64,000 nt of DNA, taken from NCBI RefSeq assembly GCF_001613465.1, contig NZ_BDCK01000015.1, forward strand, positions 682,001 to 746,000, written 5' to 3'. Positions 1 to 9,206 of this stretch are shown here, one piece after another. A program made the translations under genes and the position numbers. The notes below the pieces were generated by a model that saw only the letters and a list, made by a program, of their open reading frames with translations, made no database searches and was not told the DNA's origin. This DNA is from Nocardia niwae NBRC 108934 = DSM 45340 (GTDB lineage Bacteria; Actinomycetota; Actinomycetes; Mycobacteriales; Mycobacteriaceae). Each line of letters begins with the position of its first letter. Within the stretch, counting starts at the first letter, position 1.

Positions 1-854
1 ACGTAGTCGGGCGTGAGCTTCTTGCGCAGGTCCCGATCGCGCACCTGACGCCGCAGCTGCAAGCGGCCCAACGCCTCGTACGGGTGCCGGAAGCGCTGGT
101 CGACCAGGGAGATGAGCCCGAACGTCTCGATCGCGGCGTAGAACCCGCCACGGATCGCGCGTTGCGCCAGCGGAACACGCCGCAGCAGCCGCCGCTCCAG
201 CTCGAGTGTGCGGCGATCCATGCGCGGGACGATCCACGGCGCCGAACGCTGGAACAGCGACAGCTTCGCCACCTTCGGCTGGATCTCCGGGACGAACTGC
301 ACCGCCGAGGCGCCGGTGCCGATCACCGCGACCCGCTCACCGGTCAGATCGTGGTCGTGATCCCAGTGCAGGGAGTGGAAGGACGTGCCCGCGAACGAGT
401 CCATGCCCGGCAGCTGCGGGTACTTCGCCTCGGCGAACAGGCCGGCGGCCGAGAGCAGGAAATTCGCGGTGAGCGCGCCGCGCGAGGTCTCGATCCGCCA
501 CAGCGAAGCCTGCTCGTCCCATCGGGCATCGAGCAGCTCGGCGCCGAACCGGATGTGCCGGACGACATCGTGTTCCGTGGCCACCGACCGGATGTAGTCG
601 AGGATTTCGCGCTGCCGCCCGTAGGTGCGCGACCAGTCGGGATTGGGTGCGAACGAGTAACTGTAGAGGTGGGACGGCACATCGCAGGCGCAACCGGGAT
701 AGGTGTTGGCCCGCCACGTGCCGCCGAGGTCGTCGGCTCGCTCGAGGATGAGCAGGTCGTCGAATCCGGCTTCGCGCAGTTTGATCGCCAGGCCGATACC
801 GCCCAGTCCCGCGCCCACGATGGCTATCGGCGTGTGCTCGATTCGATCGTCCAT
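1..854 (-). CDS. Baeyer-Villiger-type flavin monooxygenase (3' end outside window)
   Basis: Flavoprotein monooxygenase expected to use FAD, NADPH and O2 to insert oxygen next to a ketone. The first 284 residues are visible. A Rossmann motif GAGLGG lies at residues 14-19, and the BVMO fingerprint FxGxxxHxxxW(D) is present exactly at residues 154-165 (FAGTSFHSLHWD). A second dinucleotide fold begins near residue 176 (VAVIGTGASA). The ATG lies 2 bp after the stop of the aldehyde dehydrogenase, so it is the last visible gene of a four-gene operon. It resembles the second BVMO at 6271 and shares the fingerprint position with it. The substrate cannot be read from sequence; the reading frame is open to the window edge. 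Confidence 0.88.
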   Translation of the reverse strand, partial: MDDRIEHTPIAIVGAGLGGIGLAIKLREAGFDDLLILERADDLGGTWRANTYPGCACDVPSHLYSYSFAPNPDWSRTYGRQREILDYIRSVATEHDVVRHIRFGAELLDARWDEQASLWRIETSRGALTANFLLSAAGLFAEAKYPQLPGMDSFAGTSFHSLHWDHDHDLTGERVAVIGTGASAVQFVPEIQPKVAKLSLFQRSAPWIVPRMDRRTLELERRLLRRVPLAQRAIRGGFYAAIETFGLISLVDQRFRHPYEALGRLQLRRQVRDRDLRKKLTPDY

Positions 855-856
855 CA

Positions 857-2359
857 CTACCGCTTCCTTCCGTGCAGAATCGAGACGAGCTGGTCGACGA
901 TCGCGTCCACGCGGTGATCGCGCCGGAACGACGTCAGGGGCAACGGAGACGGAAAGCGTTGCCGCGTGACCGCTTTGGCGTAGGCGAACTCTTTGAGCCC
1001 GTCCGGCCCGTGGACACGGCCGAAGCCGGAAGCGCCCACACCACCGAGCGGCAGAGCGGGGATGGTGGCGTGCGCGACGAACGCGTTGATCGAGATGCCG
1101 CCCGCGCGGATGCGCTCGGCGATGTCGCGACCGTTACGGCGGGCGAAGACAGTCCCGCCCAACCCGTACGCGCAGCGATTCACCAGCTCCACGGCCTCGT
1201 CCATGTCCCGGACCTTGGCGACCGTCAGGGTGGGCCCGAAGGTCTCCTCGGTCACCGCGGCCGCGTCCTCGGGCACGTCGACGAGGATGGTCGGCTGGAC
1301 GAACTGGCGATCGATCGCCTGCGGGCCGCCGAGCACCGCACGGGCGCCGCGCGCGAGGGCATCTTCGATGTGGCGGCGAATGATCGACAGCTGCTTCGGC
1401 ATGGTGATCGGGCCGATCTTCGAATCCGCGGCTCCGGCCTCGATCCGGCTCCCTGCCGCCACGAGTTTCGCGAGGAACTCGTCGTAGACGTCGGCATGGA
1501 CGTAGACGCGTTCCACGGCCAAACAGGTCTGTCCGGCGTTGGAGAACCCGCCCCACACCGCCGCGTCGGCAGCGGCGTCGAGGTCGGCGTCGGCGTCGAC
1601 GATCAGCGCGTCCTTGCCGCCGCACTCCATCAGCACCGGCGTGAGGTTCTCCGCGCACGCGGCCAGGACCAGCTTGCCGGTGGCGGTGGACCCGGTGAAC
1701 CCGATCTTGCCGACGCCGCTGCGGCACAGCGCGTTCCCCGTATCACCGAGACCGGTGATCACCTGCAGCACCGGCTCGTCGGGCGCGCAGCCGCGGGTGA
1801 ACGCTTCGGCCAGCCACAACCCGACCCCGGGGGTGTACTCGCTGGGTTTGAACACCACCGCGTTCCCTGCGGCGAGCGCGAAGGAGATGGAGCCCAGCGG
1901 AGTGAACACCGGGTAGTTCCAGGGGCCGATGACACCGACCACACCGAGTGGCAGGTATTCGACCGTGGCCGCGTGGTTCACCGTCAGCAGGCTCGACGGA
2001 ACGGTGCGACGGCCGAGCACTTTCTCGGCATTGCGGGCCGCCCACCGTAGGTGTTCGAGTGCCATGGCGATCTCGAGTTCGGCGTCGGAGACCGGTTTGC
2101 CCATCTCGCGGTGGATGATCCGGGCCAGTTCGTCCCGGCCTGCGGCGATCTCGGCGCGCCAGGCGTCCAGACGGCGAGCCCGACCGGTGAAGCCGAGATC
2201 GCGCCACCAGGTCGCGGCCTGGTGAGCGGCGGCGACGGCGGTGTCGACGGCGTGACGATCGTGGACCGGGTAGGTGCCGACCACCTCGCCGGTGGCCGGA
2301 TCGTGCACGTCGAACGTCGATACCGCGGGCTGAGTGGGGCGGTTGGTGGAGACGCTCAT
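857..2359 (-). CDS. NAD(P)-dependent aldehyde dehydrogenase
   Basis: Cytosolic aldehyde dehydrogenase of 500 residues, the usual length of the family, converting an aldehyde to its acid. Visible hallmarks are the oxyanion Asn in PWNYP (N149), the glutamate in LMECGGKD (E245) and the catalytic cysteine in GQTCLA (C279). The ATG at 2359 begins MSVSTNRPTQ; an open frame upstream of it is compositionally non-coding. It lies between the ferredoxin reductase (60 bp upstream) and the BVMO (2 bp downstream). In context it would oxidise an aldehyde produced by the operon's oxygenases. The specific substrate is not determined. Confidence 0.93.
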   Translation of the reverse strand: MSVSTNRPTQPAVSTFDVHDPATGEVVGTYPVHDRHAVDTAVAAAHQAATWWRDLGFTGRARRLDAWRAEIAAGRDELARIIHREMGKPVSDAELEIAMALEHLRWAARNAEKVLGRRTVPSSLLTVNHAATVEYLPLGVVGVIGPWNYPVFTPLGSISFALAAGNAVVFKPSEYTPGVGLWLAEAFTRGCAPDEPVLQVITGLGDTGNALCRSGVGKIGFTGSTATGKLVLAACAENLTPVLMECGGKDALIVDADADLDAAADAAVWGGFSNAGQTCLAVERVYVHADVYDEFLAKLVAAGSRIEAGAADSKIGPITMPKQLSIIRRHIEDALARGARAVLGGPQAIDRQFVQPTILVDVPEDAAAVTEETFGPTLTVAKVRDMDEAVELVNRCAYGLGGTVFARRNGRDIAERIRAGGISINAFVAHATIPALPLGGVGASGFGRVHGPDGLKEFAYAKAVTRQRFPSPLPLTSFRRDHRVDAIVDQLVSILHGRKR

Positions 2360-2418
2360 CGGGTCGTCTCGCTCGTGCGGCGACGGATAGACAACGCTGT
2401 CCCTTTCGTGTGACGGTC

Positions 2419-3471
2419 TCAGAGGTCGACCACGAGGTGCTCGCCCGCGGCGCGGGAGACGCAGACCAGCATCTGGTTCTCGCGTTCGGCCGCGGTGAGC
2501 ACGCGGTCTCGGTGGTCGACGGCGCCGGAGACGACCGCGACCTTGCAGGTGCCGCAGAAACCCTGCCGGCAGGAATAGGGCGCGTCCGGCACAGCGCGGT
2601 GGATCGCGGTCAGCGCCGTTTCGTCGGCCGCGACCCGGACGGTGGCGCCGGTACGGGCCAGCGTGAGGTCGAACTCCGCGCCGTCGGCGACCGGAAGCGC
2701 GGAGAACCGCTCGGTGTGCAACGAGCCGGTCGGGTTGAGCTCGAACAGGCACCGCTGTGCGGCCTCCAGCATCGGCGGCGGCCCGCAGACGTACACGGCC
2801 GCACCGGGTTCGGCGCGCGACAACAGTGCGGCGACATCCGGCGGCCCGAATTCGTCGTCCGGCCTGATATCGGCGTCCGGCAGGTCGGCGAGGAACGGCA
2901 TGGTCGCGCGCGACCGGCCGACGTACACCAAACGACCACGGGCACCGGCGGCCTCGACCATCGGGAGGATCGGGGTGATGCCGATGCCACCGGCCAGGAA
3001 CAAGTACGACGGCGCGTCGACGAAGGGGAAAGCGTTGCGCGGCCCGCGAATGCGCAGCCGGTCACCGGCACGCAGCGATCGGTGGATTTCGCGCGACCCG
3101 CCATCGCCGTCCTCGATGAGCCGCACCGCGATGCGATACCGGAACCGGTCGCTCGGGTCACCGCACAGCGAGTACTGGCGCTGCCGGCCCGACGGCAAGA
3201 AGACGTCCACGTGCGCGCCCGGGCGCCACGCGGGCAGTGGCCCGCCCCCGGCCGCGCGCAGCGTCAGGCTCACCACGTCGGCGGCTTCCCGCTCGATCGC
3301 GGCGATCGTGACATCCAGGTCGAAGCCCGTGCGCCGCACCCTGTTCGGACGGGACAGGAGCGCAGCGGTGCGTCCGGTGACGAACACCTTCCGGTAGATG
3401 TCCATGACATCGCCGATCAGCCGCAACCCCGCGGGCGTCGAGCGGTCGGCGAGGGTGGGCGATCCGTTCAT
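2419..3471 (-). CDS. Ferredoxin-NAD(P)H oxidoreductase with C-terminal 2Fe-2S domain
   Basis: Phthalate-dioxygenase-reductase/VanB-type electron-transfer protein of 350 residues. It has a flavin-binding beta barrel (RQYSLCGDP near residue 133), an NAD-binding fold (GGIGITPILPM) and a C-terminal plant-type ferredoxin with cysteines C301, C306, C309 and C337. Such proteins move electrons from NAD(P)H to an oxygenase. Its ATG overlaps the stop codon of the PF10118 gene (ATGA at 3468-3471). That coupling suggests the two proteins act together, with this one reducing a diiron centre in the other; the partnership is inference. Confidence 0.9.
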   Translation of the reverse strand: MNGSPTLADRSTPAGLRLIGDVMDIYRKVFVTGRTAALLSRPNRVRRTGFDLDVTIAAIEREAADVVSLTLRAAGGGPLPAWRPGAHVDVFLPSGRQRQYSLCGDPSDRFRYRIAVRLIEDGDGGSREIHRSLRAGDRLRIRGPRNAFPFVDAPSYLFLAGGIGITPILPMVEAAGARGRLVYVGRSRATMPFLADLPDADIRPDDEFGPPDVAALLSRAEPGAAVYVCGPPPMLEAAQRCLFELNPTGSLHTERFSALPVADGAEFDLTLARTGATVRVAADETALTAIHRAVPDAPYSCRQGFCGTCKVAVVSGAVDHRDRVLTAAERENQMLVCVSRAAGEHLVVDL

Positions 3472-4361
3472 CGGTGCGCCGCCCGTGCCGCGGGGGAGTG
3501 CGCGAGATAGCGCAGCGCCTTGTCCATCGGCCCCAGCTGGGACGGATGGAAGCCCGGCCGCAGGTAGCGGGGCATCTCGGTGAAGAAGACCGTCCATTTC
3601 GGGATGACGCCGCGCCGGGTCGCGCTCCAGAACTGCAGACCCCAGAACCGGCCCTTTTCCGGCGACGGATCCTTCCGGTAGAGATACGCGGTCGAGACGA
3701 TGAACAGCGGCAGCAACGTCGCGCCGGCCAGGATCGCTGTGCGGGCTTTCCGCGCGTAGCTGCCGTCGAGATGCATGAAGGCGTCGTAGACGACGCTGCG
3801 GTGCTCCACCTCTTCGGCGCCGTGCCATCGGACCAGGTCCAGCATCGCCGGGTGCATGCCCTTTTCTTCGAGGATGTCCGCGTTGAGCAGCCATTCCCCG
3901 AGTACCGCGGTGTAGTGCTCCATGCCTGCGAACAGGCCCAGCCGTTCCTTGAGCCATTCCTCCCGGGTACGGCCGGTGAGGCCGTGGTCGCCGAGGATGC
4001 GGTCGACGAGCCAGGCGACCTTGGCGACGTACGAATCGACGTCCAAGCCGATCGATTGCAGATGCTTGCGCGCGGCTTCGTGACTGTTCGCGTGCATGGT
4101 CTCCTGCCCGATGAATCCCGTCACCTCCTCGCGCAACCGCTCGTCGTCGATATAGGGCAGGGCTTCGGCCAACGCCTGCGCCATCGCCCGTTCCCCTTCG
4201 GGCAGCACCAGATGCATCACGTTGACGATGTGCGTTGCCAACGCCTCGCCAGGCACGTAGTGCATGGGCACGGAATCGAAGTCGAAGTGGACGTCGCGCG
4301 CATGGATGGCATGCGCTTCGTCGCGATACCGGCGCTGCGTCGCGCCCTCCTGCTCAGCCAT
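3468..4361 (-). CDS. PF10118-type 'metal-dependent hydrolase', likely diiron ferritin-like protein
   Basis: A 297-residue protein of the family usually named predicted metal-dependent hydrolase (COG3687). The sequence carries what looks like a four-helix diiron-carboxylate set: E57, E87-x2-H90, E148 and E184-x2-H187. A hydrophobic stretch follows near residues 200-215. That pattern fits an oxygen-activating diiron enzyme better than a hydrolase. ATG 4361 was chosen; in-frame ATGs at 4376 and 4391 would add 5 or 10 residues that look like promoter sequence. It is first in an operon with a ferredoxin reductase, ALDH and BVMO, and divergent from TetR. A paralogous type occurs at 50881. The oxygenase role is inference. 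Confidence 0.82.
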   Translation of the reverse strand: MAEQEGATQRRYRDEAHAIHARDVHFDFDSVPMHYVPGEALATHIVNVMHLVLPEGERAMAQALAEALPYIDDERLREEVTGFIGQETMHANSHEAARKHLQSIGLDVDSYVAKVAWLVDRILGDHGLTGRTREEWLKERLGLFAGMEHYTAVLGEWLLNADILEEKGMHPAMLDLVRWHGAEEVEHRSVVYDAFMHLDGSYARKARTAILAGATLLPLFIVSTAYLYRKDPSPEKGRFWGLQFWSATRRGVIPKWTVFFTEMPRYLRPGFHPSQLGPMDKALRYLAHSPAARAAHR

Positions 4362-4389
4362 GCCCCGACCATACATAGCTACAAATCGC

Positions 4390-4408
4390 ATTGCAATGTT
4401 GCAGCAAC
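4390..4408. promoter_or_regulatory. Candidate TetR operator in divergent promoter
   Basis: In the 96-bp divergent gap, an ATTGCAAT palindrome (4390-4397) abuts the inverted repeat GTTGC-A-GCAAC (4398-4408). A further GTTGCAGG copy lies at 4423-4430. Position and symmetry suit binding by the adjacent TetR protein to control both directions. Confidence 0.5.
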
Positions 4409-4457
4409 AACTCGGGTGGAATGTTGCAGGCGGCCTCGATTTTGCTAGCGTTGGCCT

Positions 4458-5090
4458 ATGCCCACCGCCTCGAAGGCCGCCACGAGCAGCGAAAACATCG
4501 CCGGCACCCTGGTCACCCGGATCTTGGACGCGGCACTGGTGCAGTTCGAACAGGTCGGCGTCAAGAAGACGACGATCGAGGAAGTGGCCAGGAAGGCAGG
4601 CGTGGATCGGGTGACGGTCTATCGCCACGTCGGCGGCCGCGACGACTTGGTGCAAGCCGTGATCAGTCGCGAGGTGGCCGCGGTGCTCGCCGAGATCACC
4701 GAGATCGCCGAGCGCCACGACGACCTCGGTGATCTGGTCGCCGACATCTTCGTCACCGTCATCACCCGCTGGCGTACCAACCCGCTCGTGGAACGCATGC
4801 TGACGCTGGAACCGGCGCGCGTGGTCCTGAAACTCACCGTCGACGGCGCGGCTCCGTTCGCGATGTCCGTGCACACCACCGGCGCCGCGCTCCAGCGCGC
4901 CGTCGAGCGCGGAATCCTGCCGCCCGCAACGGATCTGACCACTCGCGCGGAGATCGTGTGCCGGATCGTCCACTCGCTGATCCTCGCGCCGCACGGGCTC
5001 AGCGAGCTCGAAACCGACGAACAGCTGGGCGATTTCGCGCGAAGGTACCTGGTGCCGGTGGTGGCCGGGTCGAACGCCGTGTCCGGCTGA
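4458..5090 (+). CDS. TetR family transcriptional regulator
   Basis: A 210-residue DNA-binding repressor with an N-terminal helix-turn-helix (residues about 22-62, ending VDRVTVYRHVGGRDDL) and a variable ligand-binding C-terminus. ATG 4458 starts MPTASKAATS. It is transcribed away from the PF10118/reductase/ALDH/BVMO operon across a short gap with inverted repeats, the usual arrangement for a local repressor of that operon. The ligand is unknown but is probably a substrate or product of the pathway (inference). Confidence 0.92.
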   Translation: MPTASKAATSSENIAGTLVTRILDAALVQFEQVGVKKTTIEEVARKAGVDRVTVYRHVGGRDDLVQAVISREVAAVLAEITEIAERHDDLGDLVADIFVTVITRWRTNPLVERMLTLEPARVVLKLTVDGAAPFAMSVHTTGAALQRAVERGILPPATDLTTRAEIVCRIVHSLILAPHGLSELETDEQLGDFARRYLVPVVAGSNAVSG

Positions 5091-5234
5091 CGCGAGGCGC
5101 ATGGGGGCGGCGGAATGCCGCGCGTGCGGTAAGTGAACGCTCTGTTCCGGCGCGGCAACGGCATTCGTCGGCTTGTAGGGTGTGCTCGCAGCCGGAAGCA
5201 GGTCCGGCGCGGGCGCTCAGGAAGGACGGCGGGG

Positions 5235-5759
5235 ATGTCGGACGCTTCGGTCGAGGTGCTCCTGGACGACTTCGAGAGCAAGGACAGGTGGGAGCTCGCC
5301 GGAGCCGGGGCGGACCGAACGCATATCACCACGTTTGCCGAAGGCGCGCCGAGCAAGCGGCCCGGCGTATACGCCGACGGTGTCGCGGGCGCCGACTATC
5401 GGGCGCTCGTCGTGCTCGTCCGGTCGGCCACCGATGATCTCGAGGTCGACCTCGTGGCGAAGCCCGGGCGGACGTTGTCGATCGCCGGGCGGTTGGCCGC
5501 CCTGAATCTGTGGGTGCGTTCGCCGCACGCGTCGATCCGGGTGTCCGCCCGGCTTCGCGGCGCCGGGCAGGGCGAGTGCGAACTGGTATTGGGCAGCGTC
5601 TCCGCGACCGGCGAATGGCGGCGTCTCGGACACGAACCGGCCGAGCCCGTGGTCGACGGCGAACTCGTCGCTGTGACGATCCGGCTCACCCAGGTGGTGA
5701 AGCGGGAAGGGGAGGTCATGATCCTGCTCGACGACCTGACCGCCCGCACCACGGGCTGA
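5235..5759 (+). CDS. Hypothetical protein, possible beta-sandwich (galactose-binding-like) domain
   Basis: A 174-residue acidic protein I do not recognise. It begins MSDASVEVLLDDFESKDRW; the DDFE...W start and the alternating strand pattern ending in MILLDDLTART resemble jelly-roll carbohydrate-binding or FlaA-like domains, but only weakly. There is no signal peptide or membrane segment. ATG 5235 follows a purine-rich GGACGGCGGGG stretch; longer upstream starts give an arginine-rich non-coding-looking leader. It stands alone, 144 bp after the TetR gene. Function unknown. Confidence 0.6.
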   Translation: MSDASVEVLLDDFESKDRWELAGAGADRTHITTFAEGAPSKRPGVYADGVAGADYRALVVLVRSATDDLEVDLVAKPGRTLSIAGRLAALNLWVRSPHASIRVSARLRGAGQGECELVLGSVSATGEWRRLGHEPAEPVVDGELVAVTIRLTQVVKREGEVMILLDDLTARTTG

Positions 5760-6270
5760 GTGAACGATTGGGATCCGGCAGGCTGCTTCCCGGCGGTCCG
5801 CGCTCACTTGTGAAGATGGTGTCCTTCTTTTCCGCAGTGCACTAGCGGATTTCGGATCGGTGGGCCGTTGCCGAGCGCCCCGGCGAATCCGTCAGCACAC
5901 GCACGCCCTCGTCGGCGGAACGCTTCGTGTGCCTGCGGCGCTCGGCATCTGGGAGCTTCCCGCCTGGAATTCGGCCGTGCGTACGGGTCGTCCGCGCAGG
6001 CAAGGCGCAGCCGGGTAACCGCTGAATAGCGAAAAGTGTGCTGTTCGCAGCGGCCTCGGCTGGACATGCCAGGTAGCCGGGTGCTCCGAACGGGTCGCCG
6101 GACAATGTCCCGCTGATCACGTCACGGACGTAGTTCCGTGTGGCAACTGACTTCTGGTGGCAGTGTGCCTCGAGCGGGCAGCTCGAAGATCTTGCCATCC
6201 GAAACGCTCCAGCTAACGAAGAGTTCAGGTAGCTGAACGTTGACTGTGTGCTGAGCGTGAAGGAGGAGGG
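5760..6270. other. Intergenic stretch, no gene seen
   Basis: This 511-bp gap before the second BVMO has mixed composition and no frame with convincing coding character on either strand. A purine-rich ribosome-binding stretch (AGGAGGAG, 6261-6268) marks its downstream end, and TTGACT near 6240 could be part of a promoter. Nothing else is supported. Confidence 0.5.
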
Positions 6271-7830
6271 GTGGCGAACGCGATGACCTGCAAGGTGGCT
6301 GTCGTCGGCGCGGGCTTCGGCGGTATCGGGATGGGAGTCCGACTGCGACGAGCGGGGATCACCGATTTCGTGATCTTCGAGCGCGGCGGCGACGTCGGCG
6401 GCGTCTGGCGGGACAACACCTATCCGGGGTGCTCCTGTGACGTGCCGTCGCATCTGTATTCGTTCTCGTTCGCGCCCTACCGCAGCCGGCGCGTCCGATT
6501 TCCGCGCCAGGCGGAGATTCTGGAATACCTGCGCGGAGTTGTCTCCGACCACGGGTTGGCCCCGCATCTGAGACTGGGTACCGCGATCAGCGAGGCCACC
6601 TACCGGGAAGGCGAGGCGATCTGGGAACTGGTCACCTCCGATGGGCAGTGCGTACACGCCGAGGTGGTGGTCTTCGCCGTGGGCCAATTGCACCGGCCCA
6701 ACGTTCCCGACTTTCCCGGCAGGGAGGACTTCGCGGGACCGTCCTTCCACTCCGCGCGATGGGACCACGAACAAGACCTATGCGGACTGGAGGTGGCCGT
6801 GATCGGCACCGGTTCGAGCGCGGCCCAGATGCTGCCGGAACTGGCCGCGACCGCGCGCCGCGTCCGCGTCTTCCAGCGCACGCCGCACTGGGTCCTGCCC
6901 AAACCGCCCGCCGATTTCGGGCCGCTCGCCCGAGCGGCGCTGCGGCTGCCCGGCGCTCACCGTCTGTACCGCCGGGCCCTGTACTACGGCGCCGATGCCG
7001 TGCTCGCTCCGATCATGCACCGGGGCTGGTCGGCGCGCCCCGCCGAGTGGGCCGCCCGGCGATATCTGCACAGCCGGATCGCAGACCCGGGCCTGCGCGC
7101 GAAACTCACTCCCGACTATCCGATCGGGGGTAAGCGCATCATCTTCGACAGCCGCTTCTACGCGGCGTTGACCCGCGAGAACGTCGAGTTGATCACCGCT
7201 CCCATCACCCGGATCACCCGGGACGGACTGCTCACCGCCGACGGCGCACGCCATCGGGCCGACGTCATCGTCTACGCCACCGGCTTCCGCGCTCCGGAAT
7301 TCCTGGTCCCGGTCACCGTGCGTGGGCGCGGGGGAGCGCTCCTGCACAACGAATGGCGCTCGGGCGCGGCAGCTCTGCTGGGCGTGGCGGTTCCGGGCTA
7401 TCCGAACGCGTTCCTGATCGCCGGACCGAACAGTTTCAATCCCGCAGGCAGCAACCCGGGCATGAAGGAATGCCAGATCGACTACATCATCCGATGCCTG
7501 CGGTGGCGCGACCGGATCGGCGCTGCCGCCGTCGAAGTCCGGGCAGGCGCCATGCGCGCACACCAGCAGTGGATCGCGGCAGCCCTCGCGAAGACGGTGT
7601 GGCCCGGCGTGGGGCCGAGCTGGTACAAGCACGACAGTGGGCGTGTCACCAACCCGTGGCCCGCCTCGGCTCGCGCGTTCGACCGCGCGTTGCGGCGACC
7701 GCCTTCCGAATCGTTCCGCGCTGTCCCTGATCCGGCGACTTCGGACGGGAAACTCCCGAAGCGGAGGAAGAATCGAGCCGCGCCGCTGCCATCGACACCC
7801 GAGCCGGCCGCAGGGATCGGCACCGAATGA
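6271..7830 (+). CDS. Baeyer-Villiger monooxygenase
   Basis: A 519-residue FAD/NADPH monooxygenase. It has a Rossmann motif GAGFGG (13-18), the BVMO fingerprint FAGPSFHSARWD at residues 154-165 and a second fold from about residue 176 (VAVIGTGSSAA). Such enzymes convert ketones to esters or lactones. Steroid BVMOs are known to turn C20-ketosteroids into 17-acetates, and the HSL esterase 400 bp downstream could cleave such an ester (inference). GTG 6271 sits 4-5 bases after AGGAGGAG; ATG 6283 is an alternative start. The C-terminal 35 residues are basic and low-complexity. Confidence 0.9.
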   Translation: MANAMTCKVAVVGAGFGGIGMGVRLRRAGITDFVIFERGGDVGGVWRDNTYPGCSCDVPSHLYSFSFAPYRSRRVRFPRQAEILEYLRGVVSDHGLAPHLRLGTAISEATYREGEAIWELVTSDGQCVHAEVVVFAVGQLHRPNVPDFPGREDFAGPSFHSARWDHEQDLCGLEVAVIGTGSSAAQMLPELAATARRVRVFQRTPHWVLPKPPADFGPLARAALRLPGAHRLYRRALYYGADAVLAPIMHRGWSARPAEWAARRYLHSRIADPGLRAKLTPDYPIGGKRIIFDSRFYAALTRENVELITAPITRITRDGLLTADGARHRADVIVYATGFRAPEFLVPVTVRGRGGALLHNEWRSGAAALLGVAVPGYPNAFLIAGPNSFNPAGSNPGMKECQIDYIIRCLRWRDRIGAAAVEVRAGAMRAHQQWIAAALAKTVWPGVGPSWYKHDSGRVTNPWPASARAFDRALRRPPSESFRAVPDPATSDGKLPKRRKNRAAPLPSTPEPAAGIGTE

Positions 7831-7862
7831 GCGGGCTCGATCCTTCCCTTCGCTAGGTCACG

Positions 7863-8216
7863 TCACGGCTTCGTCGCGACCGGTTCGTAGAGAGCGATGT
7901 GCCAGGCCGAGGCGGGCGCAGGCCGGATGACGGCCCGGCGTTCGTGCGGTCCGATGACCGGCTGTGCGACCTCGAATCCTTTGCCGCGCAGCCGGATCAG
8001 TAGGGCATCCAGGTCGTGGACCTTGATCGCGAGGAACGGTGTGTCGTCGTCGCGGTCGGTGCCCGCGAGCATGACGCGGACGCCGTTGCTGTCGAATTGG
8101 GCCCAGCGGTCGCCGTCCACGACGGTGGGTCCGGCGCCGAACACCGCGGTCAGCAGTGCGACGGTGGTGGGCAGATCGTCGGTGGGGTAGGCCGGTCCGA
8201 TTCGCTGGATGGTCAT
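7863..8216 (-). CDS. VOC (glyoxalase/bleomycin-resistance fold) protein
   Basis: A 117-residue single VOC module starting MTIQRIGPAYPTDDLP, with the typical beta-alpha-beta-beta-beta pattern (FLAIKVHDLDALLIRLRGKG in the middle). The family includes isomerases, lyases and dioxygenases acting at a metal centre; members this short usually dimerise. Metal ligands are not obvious, so the activity is uncertain. It lies just upstream of the esterase on the minus strand and converges with the BVMO gene across 32 bp. Confidence 0.8.
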   Translation of the reverse strand: MTIQRIGPAYPTDDLPTTVALLTAVFGAGPTVVDGDRWAQFDSNGVRVMLAGTDRDDDTPFLAIKVHDLDALLIRLRGKGFEVAQPVIGPHERRAVIRPAPASAWHIALYEPVATKP

Positions 8217-8241
8217 GGAGTACTCCGTAACAGTGGCTCGT

Positions 8242-9189
8242 TCAGCAACGGCGCTCGGTGTGGGCGGCGCGAACGGCCGCGTAGGCGGCGGTGTTCGCGC
8301 GTATCGCCTCGGGCAGGTGGTCGGCCATGCTCATGAAGCCGTGGAACATGCCGTCGTAGCGGTGGATTTCGGCGGCGACACCGGCTTCCCGCAACCGCCG
8401 CCCGTAGTCCTCGCCCTCGTCGCGCAACGGATCGAATTCGGCGGTGACGATGTGGGCCGGCGGAAGTCCGGACAGCTCGGCGTTCAACGGGTTGACATAC
8501 GGGTCGGTGCCGTCGCCCCGGCCCAGGTACTGACGCCAGAACCAGCGCAGGTGCGCGGCGGTGGTGAAGTAGCCGTCGGCGTTCTCCCGGTAGGACGCGG
8601 TGGCGCAGGCCGGGTCGAGCATGGGATACAGCAGCAGTTGCCCGGCGATCCCGGGCCCGCCCCGATCTCGTGCCAGCAACGCCGTCACGGCGGCGAGGTT
8701 GCCGCCCGCGCTGTCCCCGGCCACGACGAGGCGGGACGGGTCGCCGCCAAGCGCTGCGGCGTGGGCGGCGACCCAGCACAGCGCCGCGTACGCGTCCTCG
8801 GCCGCTGCGGGAAACCGGTGCTCGGGCGCTTGCCGGTAATCCACCGAGACCACGATCGCGTCCGCTCCGACGGCCATGGCCCGGCAGAACCGATCGTGGC
8901 TGTCGAGGCTGCAGATCACGAATCCGCCGCCATGGCAGAACAGCACGATCGGGGCCGCCTGCGTCGCGCTCGCGGGCCGGTAGATCCGGACCCGGACTTC
9001 GGGCGCGCCGGCCTGGCCTGGGATCCGCCGCTCCCACACCTGCGCGACGGGAATCGGCTCGACGGGCGGTGCGGCGCGTGCGGCGAGCAGCCGCCGCGCC
9101 TCGGTGGCGTCGAGGACCACGGTGCCCAACTCGGGGAACGCGGCGCCTGCGGCATCGACGATCGCCTGCGCCTCGGGGGTCAGCGGCAT
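8242..9189 (-). CDS. Alpha/beta hydrolase, HSL-type esterase
   Basis: A 315-residue esterase of the hormone-sensitive-lipase family. The oxyanion motif HGGG is at 86-89, the nucleophile S160 in GDSAGG, and D253 and H283 (MFHGF) complete the triad. There is no signal peptide, so it acts in the cytosol. ATG 9189 starts MPLTPEAQAI. It is followed by a VOC gene and preceded by an SDR and a luciferase-like monooxygenase on the same strand, probably one operon starting at 11126. Hydrolysis of an ester made by the neighbouring BVMO is an attractive role but is inference. Confidence 0.92.
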   Translation of the reverse strand: MPLTPEAQAIVDAAGAAFPELGTVVLDATEARRLLAARAAPPVEPIPVAQVWERRIPGQAGAPEVRVRIYRPASATQAAPIVLFCHGGGFVICSLDSHDRFCRAMAVGADAIVVSVDYRQAPEHRFPAAAEDAYAALCWVAAHAAALGGDPSRLVVAGDSAGGNLAAVTALLARDRGGPGIAGQLLLYPMLDPACATASYRENADGYFTTAAHLRWFWRQYLGRGDGTDPYVNPLNAELSGLPPAHIVTAEFDPLRDEGEDYGRRLREAGVAAEIHRYDGMFHGFMSMADHLPEAIRANTAAYAAVRAAHTERRC

Positions 9190-9206
9190 CCGGCTGGCTC
9201 CTTCGC